A DNA stretch of 64,000 nt from contig JAAALK010000079.1 of assembly GCA_019279435.1 (NCBI GenBank), positions 104,265,198 to 104,329,197 of the forward strand, given 5' to 3'. Of the stretch, positions 1-9,161 are shown piece after piece. The translations under genes were made by a program, and so were the position numbers. Below the pieces are notes generated by a model. The model had not been told where the DNA came from. It searched no databases and worked only from the letters and a program-made list of their open reading frames with translations. Each line of letters begins with the position of its first letter. The first letter of the stretch is position 1. The stretch is from Zizania palustris (Eukaryota; Streptophyta; Magnoliopsida; Poales; Poaceae).

Positions 1-781
1 GTATTCCTGACCGTTACTTCGCTGCGGAATTAACGCATCACGTAACTTCCGTTAGAAGGAAAAAGCCAATGGCTATTTCTTCCAAGTCTAAAAAGGCTTT
101 CGGCTTGTCGAGTTAATTCTAAGATAGTTCGAATGTAATTTTCTTAGAAGTTGATTCGAAGTTTTACATTTCCATGTATTTCGGAGATGCATTAAATTTA
201 GTAACCCCTACGCATGATTATTTTTCTTGCGTATACTGCTCTCCTAACATTACAGATTTAACGGAGAAGCGTATTCGAGGGGCTACTGTTGGGGGAAAAT
301 ATTCCATCCTCAGTGTTATTGCAGTAACAGGACAAAGGCAGATGATTGAATCAAAGGTTTCCAGCATGTATCTTTGGAGATGCATTGAAGCAAGTTCGAA
401 GTATGATGACGGACTCTAGTTCGGAGTATATCTTTGAACTTGGACTCTTCCGAGAGCTTCTCTGCAAGCTAAGATGGAAGACTTATCTTCTTTCTCATTA
501 GATTAGTCTTTTACCATTTTAGCCCTATTAAGGGTACCGAATAGTTTCCACTATGTCGGTTGTAACAGAGGGGTAAAAGGGTCTTTTCCTTAATGTTTGG
601 GCCTATAAATACCCCCCTTTTTACCCTGTAATACGGACCGAATACAAGTTATTCAATACACACTTTCGAACTATTTTAAGCTATTATCCTTTCGGAGGCT
701 TGGAATAGTTTACTTCGCAAACACTTCGTTTGTTAGTTTCTAATCTTCAGAAACCTGTTAGCGTAATCTTTTACGCCAACA
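1..781 (+). mobile_element. 3' end of a truncated-by-window Tat-type Ty3/gypsy element (E0)
   Basis: Bases 1-286 match the region between the antisense gene and the 3' LTR of elements A (about 21814-22097) and C. They share the stretch reading CGGAGAAGCGTATTCGAGG and the CTAC just before the LTR. The 3' LTR follows at 287-781. The rest of the element lies left of the window. No coding sequence is visible in 1-286; short ORFs there are not conserved. The next five bases after the LTR (782-786, TAATT) are the expected target duplication, but the partner copy is outside. It inserted into the left copia copy. Its LTR resembles that of element B more than those of A, C and D. Confidence 0.85.
287..781 (+). 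repeat. 3' LTR of element E0 (495 bp)
   Basis: Starts TGTTGGGGGAAAAT and ends TTACGCCAACA, giving the 6-bp terminal inverted repeat TGTTGG/CCAACA found on all Tat LTRs here. A TATA box (TATAAATA) lies at 604-611, followed by a C-run. The upstream half differs from the LTRs of A, C and D but matches B closely (for example the shared CTAGTTCGGAGTATATCTTT), so E0 and B form one LTR subfamily. Confidence 0.9.
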
Positions 782-1454
782 TAATTATTATAGACTATGA
801 GAAATGGACTAGTACTCTTCATGGAGGTTGGAAGCACGCACTCGATGACGGGAGCCATGGAGATGGAGATCGCCATGTGAACAAGGCCATGCAATGTCAC
901 ATTTAACATGAATGCATGTGATGCTTTCTTATGTTCATGTTATTCTGTTCTTGCATGTTTCGTGTGCGCTAGGGACGTTACGATGCTAGAGTAGTTTTCC
1001 CTCAGAAAATTAATTGTTGATGCTCTTCTCAATAGCGGCACCTACCAAGGTTCATGCTCATCGATAGTGGGTCCACCAAAGCAGGGTGATATCTTTTATC
1101 TTGACCACTTGGGGCGGAAGTCGGACTTCTGCACGCATAGTGTTGGTTCACTTGACAAGGCTATCAAAACGGTTTTGGGCCTTGGAGCATCATTGGTGGG
1201 GTCGAGCATTGGATGATTCTCCAACGACAAGAGTCACATACGATGTGATTATCAAGGAGTTGCTTACCTTTGTCAACTAGCTTCTAGCAGTGATGCCAAA
1301 GCTCACTAGGATATAGCGTGACCATGTATCTTGCGCCACTATTAGTCATTAGAGGGAAAGTGACTAGTTTAGATAGTGGAACATATTTTATTGGATAGAA
1401 TATAAACATTGCATAGTGCTAGACCTCACATTTAATATTTTGTAGATCATGCCA
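782..1454 (+). other. Leader of the left copia copy (H-left), no coding sequence
   Basis: Non-coding stretch between the E0 LTR and a copia gag start. It is homologous in inverted orientation to about 10075-10700 (for example the blocks on Met-tRNA-less leader reading around GGGCGGAAGTCGGACTT here and its complement near 10370). It therefore belongs to the 5' leader of a Ty1/copia element whose LTR and primer site were cut off by the E0 insertion. I see no ORF worth calling. Confidence 0.65.
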
Positions 1455-1998
1455 CCTACTATGTCTACTGCTAAGAGCACTCTAGTTTTTAATTTGCGAT
1501 CTATTCTTGAATGAGATAAATTGTCTGGAATGAACTATATGGATTGGTATCGAAACTTGAGAAATGGTCTCAAGCAAGAGAAAATGGATTATGTTCTGGA
1601 GGAAACCTCGCCCTGATGAAGTAGGAGAGGATGCTTCTGTAGTAAATATGTGTGCTTATGAGAAGCATACTAGTGATTCCATGTATGTCAGCTGCCTGAT
1701 GCTTGCCTGCATGTCCTCTCAGTTTCAGAAACAATATAAGGAACGTGATTCTTATGATATGATCGTAGGGCTTAAGGGAATGTTTCAGGACCAAGCAAGA
1801 GAAGAAAGATACAATGTGTCTAAATGCTTGTTTGGTAGTAGGATGGCTGAAGGGAGCCCAGTGAGTCCTCACGTGATCAAGATGATTGGTTGCACGGAGA
1901 CTCTTGAGAGGTTGGACACTCCACTGGAGCCATACCTCTCTATCGATGTCATTCTCCAGTCGCTCCCACTAAGCTTTGAGCCATTCAAGATGAACTAA
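1450..1998 (+). pseudogene. Ty1/copia gag fragment, left copy (H-left)
   Basis: The frame opens with ATG at about 1450 and runs into the copia gag signature FNLRSILE, a stop, then DKLSGMNYMDWYRNLR and LKQEKMDYVLEE, all typical of the N-terminal UBN2-type capsid region of plant copia elements. Frameshifts separate this from a later stretch ending LERLDTPLEPYLSIDVIL and SLPLSFEPFKMN near 1996. Several stops and frame changes show it is dead. It stops abruptly at about 1990, where an opposite-strand copy of the same family begins, so only about the first third of gag survives. Family assignment is by eye from motif order. Confidence 0.75.
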
Positions 1999-3300
1999 TG
2001 TTATAACCATGTGCATCTTCAAGACTCATAATATATAATCCATTCACTAATGGACAAACACCATAGAGCATAGCATTCAAAAATATTGAACAACACTTGT
2101 TCTTTATTACGAATTCAAAACCATCTTCCTCTAAACATGAAAAAGAGATAATGTTTCTGCCTAAGGTGGGAATGAAATAACAATTATTCAACTCCAAAAC
2201 TAGTCCTGAAGGTAGCGATAGTGAATAAACGTCGACGGCCAATGCTGCAACATTTGCACCATTCCCAACACGGACATCCAACTCGCCACTTGCACACTTT
2301 CTTACTTTACTCAGCCCTTGCAACAATTTGCAAGTATGAATCATCGATCCCTTATCAAATACCCATGAATCATTTGGATGAGTAGCAAGATTAATTTCAA
2401 TAACACTAATACCTAAACCAGAAGTCACACTTCCTTCTTGTTCTTCTGCTCTTTGAGGTACACCTTGCAATTGCGCTTCAAATGCCTAGTCTTGTTGTAG
2501 TGGTGGCACACATTAGAGACAGCAGGACCCGACTTGGACTTTCCAGCCGGTTTAGACGTCACACTAGAGATCGAATTTGTAGTCTTATCTTTGCCCTTCC
2601 ACTTTCTATTTTTGCTCTCCTTCTGAACCATCATCACATGATTTGGAGATTTCTTGATACTCTCCTCTGCAGTCTTTAGCATCCCATACAACTCAGTTGG
2701 TGTCTTCTCTAGTCCAACCATGTTGTAATTCATGATGAACAGCTCAAAGCTAAGTGGGAGCGACTCGAGAATGATATCAATGGCTAAGTACGGATCCAGT
2801 AGAGTACCCAGTCTCTCTAGAGTCTCAATGTTACCAATCATCATGATCACATGAGGACTCACCGGGCTCCCTTTAGCCAGCCTACTCCCAAATAACGCTT
2901 AAGACACTTTGTATCTCTCAGCCCTTGCCTAGTTCTGAAACATGTCCTATAGACCTACGAACGTATCGTAAGCATCACGTTTTTCATATTGTTTCTAAAA
3001 CTCAATGGACATGCAGTCAAGCATCAGACAGCTAACATCCAAAGATTCACTAGCATGCTTCTCATAAGCATGCTTTTCTTTAGCAGAAGCATCCTGTCCC
3101 GCGGTTCATTGGGGTGAGCTTCCTCTAGAGCGTAATCCTTTTTTCTATTATTTAAGAATGATTCTCAAATTTCGATACTAATCCATAAAGTTTGTTCTAG
3201 ATAATTTTCACGTTCTAGAATAGATCGCAAATTAAAAACTAGAGTGCTTTTAACAGAAGGAGTAGTAGGTGCCATGATCTACAAAAGATTAAATGCAAGT
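1985..3300 (-). pseudogene. Ty1/copia gag-protease fragment, right copy (H-right)
   Basis: Read on the minus strand from 3300 down, this is the same copia family as the left copy: NLRSILE start region near 3240, then LERLGTLLDPYLAIDIIL, a Lys-rich linker and a zinc knuckle at about 2455-2500. The knuckle reads CHHYNKTRHLKRNC, so the second Cys of CX2CX4HX4C is Tyr. The protease follows (2470-1985) with WVFDKGSMIHTC, where the catalytic D-[ST]-G is D-K-G. Both changes, plus frame breaks around 2900-3200, mark a dead copy. Its 5' leader continues at 10070-11220, displaced by insertion of element E, with the CAAGT duplication on both sides. Confidence 0.8.
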
Positions 3301-4182
3301 TGTTGGGGGAATATATTTCCCTTAAACAGGGGCCAAATGACGTCAGCCTCCGACAGCCTTCGGCCTAGGGCCTAGCACTGTCGGAGCCTGTTTTTTCTAT
3401 CTAAGTGTTGTTCCCAGGTCCTAAGGTGCCTTTCGGGCCTGTAGCTTCGAAGCCCTCAAACCAGGAGGTTCGGCTCGAAGCCCCCGATTCGGCCCCTGGC
3501 GAAAGACGCCGAAGGCCACCCTCCGGAGTCCAGTTCGGAGGCCACCCTCCGGAGTCCAGTTCGGAGGCCACCCTCCGGAGTCCAAGTTTGGAGGCCACCC
3601 TCCGGAGTCCAGTTCGGAGGCCGCCCTCTGGAGCAGCGCTTCGAAGCCCCCCCCTTCGGGTGCACTTCGAAGCCCCCTCCGCAGCCTCTGCCACAGAGCT
3701 CCGACCCTTGTTCGAGGCTCAAGAATATCTAAGTACAGTCCATACCGGGGGTACCTCCGCCCCTGGTATGTCGTTTAGCTGGTCAAAGTCTGGCGCAGCC
3801 TGACACGTCTGTAAAGCTGTAAAAGCTGTCTGGTACCCGCGTACAGTAGTTGGCTCCCTTTCCCTGTCTACCCCTATAAGTCTGGGGGCCTGTAGGGGGT
3901 ATCCGGGTCTTTTCCTTAAGGCCTGCGTGCCTATAAAACAGGGCCAAGCCCTTGTAGCAGGGGACACGCTCCAGGGGGCCATGAGACCCTGGGCTTATTC
4001 TCTTCACAACAAGGCACACCATGCCAAATCCACTACAAACTGGACGTAGGGTTATTATCCCCCAGGGGAGGCCCGAACCAGTATAAACCCTATCTTTCCC
4101 TGTGAGAACCCATCGAGGTTCATCCTCCACATCATGCTCCATCACAGAAAAACCTGCTGGAACTAACGCAATTGTTCCAACA
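3301..4182 (+). repeat. 5' LTR of element E (882 bp)
   Basis: Starts TGTTGGGGGAATATATTT and ends ATTGTTCCAACA. A TATA-like CTATAAAAC lies at 3931-3939. The middle holds a GC-rich tandem array (3511-3640). The ORFs seen here on both strands arise from that array and are not conserved proteins. The LTR is nearly twice as long as the 495-bp LTRs of the autonomous elements and similar to them mainly at the termini. Confidence 0.93.
3511..3640 (+). repeat. 26-27 bp tandem array in the 5' LTR of E
   Basis: About four and a half units built on the core GGAGGCCACCCTCCGGAG with spacer TCCAGTTC. Each unit contains complementary CGGAG/CTCCG segments and could fold on itself. The 3' LTR has one more unit (see 9371-9520). 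Confidence 0.85.
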
Positions 4183-4184
4183 GT

Positions 4185-4200
4185 TGGCGCCGTCCGTGGA
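4185..4200 (+). promoter_or_regulatory. Primer binding site of element E
   Basis: TGGCGCCGTCCGTGGA begins two bases after the LTR end, complementary to a tRNA 3' end that finishes GGCGCCA. The same site is used by A, B, C and D. The exact tRNA (an Asp-type end is a candidate) cannot be fixed without the tRNA set. Confidence 0.8.
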
Positions 4201-5424
4201 GACTTAGACTAGAAGCTAAGTTCTCTACCACTGCCTGCAATTCGAAGCACGCCTGCGGGGGGAGCTTCGAAGCTTTCTGCTTCGCGCACCCTTCGGCAAG
4301 GGGCTTCGGGTGCAGTCCGAAGGCCAATTTCCGCCTTCCCTTGCCCTCCGCATACCGGGGCTCGCCCCCCAGCAAGGGGCTCCGCTTTGTGCGTCGGAGG
4401 TCATCGAGGTCCCTAGGGGCTACGAGGCCAACCTTCAGCCATCTCGCGAGGTATGTCCGCTGTCCGAAGCACTACCTCGACGTGCCATGTCGTAATCATT
4501 TTAATGCATTTTCGAAGCCTTGCTTCGCCCCAAAAAATCGAACCCGAAGCCTTGCTTCGCCTTGTTGAAAAATCGAAGCCCTGCTTCGCCTTATTGAAAA
4601 ACTGAAGCACTGCTTCACCTTATTTAAAAAACCGAAGCCTCGCTTCGCTTTTCAAATTCCGGAGCACTCCTCCGAAGGCTACACAGCGCCTCCGGGCCCG
4701 TAGCAGCTGGCTTTGAGGCTTCCGAGCGACGGCTCGGCAAGTCCGGGATTCCAGGCTCCGGCCTGACGCATCCCCGAGTCGAAGGTGGCCCAGGGTCGAA
4801 GGTGGCCCAGAGTCGAAGGTGGCTCAGAGTCGTAGGTGGCTCAACATATCACAGGTTCGGTGAATCCACACCAAATATCCTTTTCACTACAGGACCAAGC
4901 TCCAGAAGCCTTGCTTCGCTATCTAAACACGCACCGGAGCCCCGCTTCGTGTGACGTGATCTAAGCTGAAAAACTAAGCTTGTCGAAGTCAGACTTCGCT
5001 AAAAAAATCTAAGTGCGTTCAGGGCCTCGCCCACGCACAACATCCAAATCCCGGCATGCCGAAGCATGCTTCGCTCAAATTGGTTATGCGGAAGCCTTGC
5101 TTCGCACCAAATTGATGCGTTCGGAGCCCGTAAGAGGCCTTCGCTCGGTACAAATCCAAATATCCGAAGCCGCCGAAAAGGCGCACCCCTTCGCATGTTT
5201 ATTTTTTGCTCGCACCAGCAACGGTTAAGTCCCTAGCTGCCACGAGCAAAAGGGGGGAAGAATGTATGCGAGGTGTGCGAGTGTAATGCGCAGTACGAGC
5301 GTGACAAGCTAAGCGTTCGAAGCCAAACAATGCGAAACATACAAACGAAGTATGCAAATATAATAAACTCCGGTCATTAAGAGACAATTGAGAAGTATGT
5401 TACAAACATGCTTCGAAAACAAAA
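4201..5424 (+). other. Non-coding leader of element E with hairpin array
   Basis: No ORF here is supported. The notable content is a run of short hairpins (4513-4647) plus further scattered copies of GAAGC...GCTTC around 4908-5105, and a short repeat of GTCGAAGGTGGC-type units at about 4780-4850. The stretch lies where gag and pol would begin in an autonomous relative and runs directly into the 3' end of the antisense gene. Confidence 0.7.
4513..4647 (+). repeat. Periodic mini-hairpin array
   Basis: Five near-perfect hairpins of form CGAAGC-NNN-GCTTCG start at 4513, 4545, 4574, 4603 and 4633, that is every 29-32 bp. The fourth is TGAAGC-ACT-GCTTCA, so both arms changed together and pairing is kept. 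Spacers are A/T-rich and resemble each other (TTGAAAAA). It is not a CRISPR array: the spacers are near-identical and the setting is a plant element. Confidence 0.85.
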
Positions 5425-8400
5425 CTACGAGTAATCTGTGTCTAAGCCTAAGAAGAACCGAGTGCGAGGCCCCGACCCTCGCTTGCCTCTCCTTCGGCGG
5501 GGGCCCCCTCGGCTGGATGTTGCCTCGTCGGAGCCCGCTCTCCCTCGACCGGCCCGTCCAGGCTCCGAAGCCCACAGGCTTCGGCTTCCGCTTTGCAGGT
5601 TGCTCCAGGTTCGCGAAGCAGGCGGAGCCGTGTCGAAGGCAGAAAAATCTAGGGCTTCGTCACTCGCTAAGGCCACTCGCGAAGGCAAAGGTAAAGGGCT
5701 CTGAAGGGGCTCCGCCTTCACAGCGGCTAGCAAATCTTGAGCTATTTCGGGGATACCTTCGCCCCTAGGACCCCTCGGAAGCTTAAACCGAGGGGGGCCT
5801 TCGGACCTAGCTACTTCAAGAATCGCCCACAGTTGTCGAAGCCCTTCAGAGTCCTCAAGGACTTCGAGGTCTATGCTCGAAGGCTGAGCCTGGGCAGGTA
5901 TAAAAAACCCCCGCATTCATATTAATAAACTGATAAGTCTTTACAAAGCCTACAGCTAGGTATTACAAGGAAGCCTAAGGAGATCTACACCTTCGGAGGC
6001 GGAGGCGTCGAGGTCAAAGGCTTGTCCGAGCAGGCGGGCCCCTTGAACCGGCGTTGTCGAAGGGCCTTCATGAGGTCAAGGACTGCCTCGCAGCCTTGCT
6101 CCTTCCAAGGTTCCTGCAGCCACCGCCAGGCCCCGCGGACTTCGCCCGGAGGCGTCACCAAGTGCGGACCCCCGAAGGCCACGGGGGCCACGGAGGTTGC
6201 CGCCCGAAGATGGTCGCACCCTGCGGCATGAAGCATATGCAGCACCCCTTGACCGGCGACGCGACCGGCCATAAGAGCGAAGCCCGTCAGTGCTTCGTCC
6301 GCTATCGAAGTTGCAGTCTTCAAGAAATCGGCGCGGTCCCCAATCGGGTCCTGATCGCCAAATTCCGGAGCCCGGCACTCGGTCCCTATTTTCTCAAGGA
6401 CCTCGGTCAGGCTTTGGGTGGCCTCGCCAAGGTTGGCCACGACGAAGCTCTCAAGATCCTGAGCCCGTTGACGGAGCTCTTCGATCTCCTTCGCCTGTCG
6501 GGCCTCGGCATCCTTCGAAGCCTGGAGCTCCGCGCGAAGCCGAGCCGTCTCCGAGGCCAAGGCCTCCTTCGCCTCCGCAGCCGAAGCCTCGGCCCGTTTC
6601 CGCCCCTCGGCTTCCTCTGAAACCTCGCGGCGAAGGGCCTCCTTCTCCGCTGCGAGGCGCTCCAACCGCCTGTCGGCAGCGGTCGAAGCGGCTGCGTTCA
6701 GTGCGAAGGCCTGCAGAAGTTGAAAAAGTCATAAGTACCAATGAGAAGCTAACATATAGTTCGAAGCTGCAAGGGGCTCCGCTCACCCGAATAAGGACTT
6801 CGTTCGAGCTGACGAAGAGCTCCGTGGGGTCCAAGTGGCTAAGCTGGGCCACCAAGTCCCCCTCCTCCGCAGAAGCGCAAGCCTCGCGGAAACCAAGGAT
6901 CGCCGCCGCCGTCACGCCCTCCCTCGGCTTGAAGGGGTGAATGACTGCCACGGTGGTCTCCGCGGGCTTCGGTGAGGCGGGGCTCAAGCCCACCACGTCG
7001 GCATCTTCTTCGCCTCGAGGGTCCACATGGCCTCCGCCGCCGTCACCTTTGGACGAAGTGCTCTAAGACTCCGAATCACTGCTGCTGCCGCTGCTGCTGC
7101 TGCTGCTACTGCTGCTCGAAGCTTCCGCATGCTTCGCTTCGGCAGGCTTTGATCCACCTTCGCCACAGCGGGCCTCTCATCATCTTCGTCCTCTGTAGGA
7201 AGCCAAGTCAAAATCTGCATATTAAAGAGAAGCATGCGAAAAGAAAAAGGGGGTTACCATCGTCGGAGATTTCGTGGAAGGAAGGAGGGGCTAAGTGTGT
7301 CCTCCAGCTCCCTCGCTGCGAAGCCGGCGCATCCACCTCCGCGCCCGAAGTTGGTTCCGCCAGGGGATCCGTGGCCTCCTTGGCAGCAGGAGTGCGCGCG
7401 TCGGCATCCGCCTCTGAAGTCCTCACCGCCAGGGGCTTCGCGGCCTTCTTGGGGGTCGGAGTAGCTGCGGGCTTCGCCGCAGCCTCCCCCGAGGCATCAG
7501 GTTCGTCCTCGCCCCCCCTCTTCCTCTTGGCTCCGGCCGATGAGGTGCCCAGGTGGGCGAAGTCCGGCAGAGCTGGGAGCCCTCCGAGGTCGAGCGCGCT
7601 CCATACTCTGTTCCAGCGCTCCCAGGACCCCACCAGGGCGAGGCGCTGGTTCTGCTCCTCGGGGGTCGGAGTCCCGACAACTCGGTCCGCCACCGCTATG
7701 GCCTCCTCCGGGGTCCTCATGTCAAGGTCGGCTGCACGAAAAAGTTGAGTTAGAAGCAAAGTCTTCAAAGCATTAAAAGCAAGAAGAGCGCGAAGCCTTA
7801 CAGAAACGGTCGAAGGCCAGCTCGCTGAGATCACCTCGACCCGAAGCCTGGAAGAGGCCCTCCGGCCAGGAGCGCGCGAGGGGGCTGAGCCGAAGGGTGA
7901 TGAACTCCTCCGCGAGGTCCCTCATGCTCATCTTCGCCGCCACCCTTCGGAGCAGCGAGATCCTCGAGTGAAGGAGGCCTTCGCTGGTCGTCACCACCCC
8001 TTCGCGCCGGTACAGGATGTGGGCGTTGGTACTCCGAAGGGGAGAGTTCGCGCCGACGGAGGCGTAGAACCACTCTTGATCCCATCTCGAATACCACTTG
8101 TTGTTTACAGCCCTCGCAGGGAAGGCGTCCTGGAACTCCTTCCGGAGCTGGAAGTTGGCGCTGCCGAAGGCCAGCGCCCTCTTGACGCGGTCTGTCCCCT
8201 CCCTGGGCTTCGGCTGGCAGTTGGCGTCGTGAAGGGCAACGAAGACATCCGCGCAGCCCTCGCAACCTTCGGCCCTCATGGCCCACTCAAAGACAGCTAG
8301 CCTCGCCACTGCGTTGGGCGAAAGCTGAGGGAGCTCGAGGTTGTAGGCCTTGAGGACTTCGCTCAGCATCCCCACTGCCGGCAGTCCGAGGCCGGCCTCA

Positions 8401-8711
8401 AAGAAGGCTTCAAACACCACCACCTCGTCGGCCCGAGGCTTCGGTACGACCTCCTACTTCTCTGGAACCCTTAATTGGATTTTCGCTGCAATCTTCCCCT
8501 CGCAGGCTCTCCGGACCGACTCCTCCGTAGAGATCGAAGCCCTCATCTCCGGGGTCTGCTCGAACCTGTCGGAGGGCGTCCGAAGGTCCCTCGGCCCCAG
8601 TCGCCTAGCTGCGGGCTTCGCTGCCACGGCCGCTGCTGCCGCCGCCTGCACTTGGGCGGAGCCCGAGCTTGAGCCCAAAACCAGGGGCTTCGCCACTGCC
8701 TTCTTCGGCAT
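5425..8711 (-). pseudogene. Antisense gene (aORF) of element E, five-exon model, disrupted
   Basis: Minus-strand gene. Exon 1 starts at ATG 8711 with an Ala-rich N-terminus. It contains a TAG at 8454-8456, then the block FFEAGLGLP...LPQLSPNAVARL resembling PF04195. Probable introns (minus GT...AG): 7732-7801, about 7215-7257, 6711-6786 and 5890-5990. The second would be only 43 bp, and the frame changes between 7214 and 7026 beside a GCA-repeat run, so that junction is uncertain. Exon 4 (6710-5991) encodes a long Ala/Glu/Arg-rich coiled coil. Exon 5 (5889-5425) ends RFFLGLDTDYS, matching the last exon of A, C and D. Exon order and most splice positions equal those of the autonomous elements, but codon use is much more GC-rich. 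Its role is unknown. The stop and the frame change argue that this copy is inactive or needs readthrough. Confidence 0.75.
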
Positions 8712-9161
8712 TCTGATCAGACTTCGGCTCGAAGGACTAAAGGATGGCGAAGGGCTAGAAGCTAGCGAAGGTCGCTCTGCGAAGCTAGGAGGAAGAGGAG
8801 AGCGAAGGTGGTAAGGCGGTGAGAAAGAAGCGAATGAAAGTGTGCCGGAGCTGCACGCGGTAAGTCCCTATTTATAGGCGCGGTAAGAATTCCAACCGTC
8901 ATGGGCCGAGCCCACCGCCAGATGGGCCTCCGGCGAAAGCGAATCGAGCCCAAGCAAGGTAACGGTAACTTTTTTGACCGTTGCGGAGCCGTTCGGGCTA
9001 CCCGAGGCCGCTCTAGCACGAGCATTTATTACCCCCGGGTATCGAGGTCACCTTCGGTCCAGGCTCCGAAGGTATGTCTTCTCTGAGGTTATGTTTTCTG
9101 GTCATTTGTCTCAAAGGCGCGTGCACCCCTTCGTCCCGAAGGCCTACACGCGAGGGGCTAC
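8712..9161 (-). promoter_or_regulatory. Promoter region of the antisense gene of E
   Basis: Non-coding segment between the aORF start and the 3' LTR. On the minus strand a TATA-like box (TATAAATA) lies at 8876-8869, about 160 bp upstream of the aORF ATG. The same arrangement occurs in A (21768-21761) and C (47915-47908), which supports a dedicated minus-strand promoter. The plus-strand end is the CGAGGGGCTAC tract (9151-9161), probable primer for plus-strand DNA synthesis. Confidence 0.6.

Noticed and set aside
1086..1280. A 64-codon plus-strand ORF in the copia leader
   Set aside because: The inverted homologous copy (about 10180-10390) does not keep the frame and no motif is present.
3401..3803. 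Overlapping long ORFs on both strands in the E LTR (repeated again at 9249-9689)
   Set aside because: They are produced by the stop-poor GC-rich tandem array and lie in LTR sequence.
4513..4647. CRISPR-like periodic repeats
   Set aside because: Spacers are near-identical and A/T-rich, repeats are only about 15 bp, no cas gene is present, and the sequence is a plant retrotransposon.
7084..7115. GCA/GCT trinucleotide run as a possible microsatellite locus of its own
   Set aside because: It is inside the antisense gene of E and encodes part of an Ala-rich run; it is noted only as a likely cause of the local frame change.
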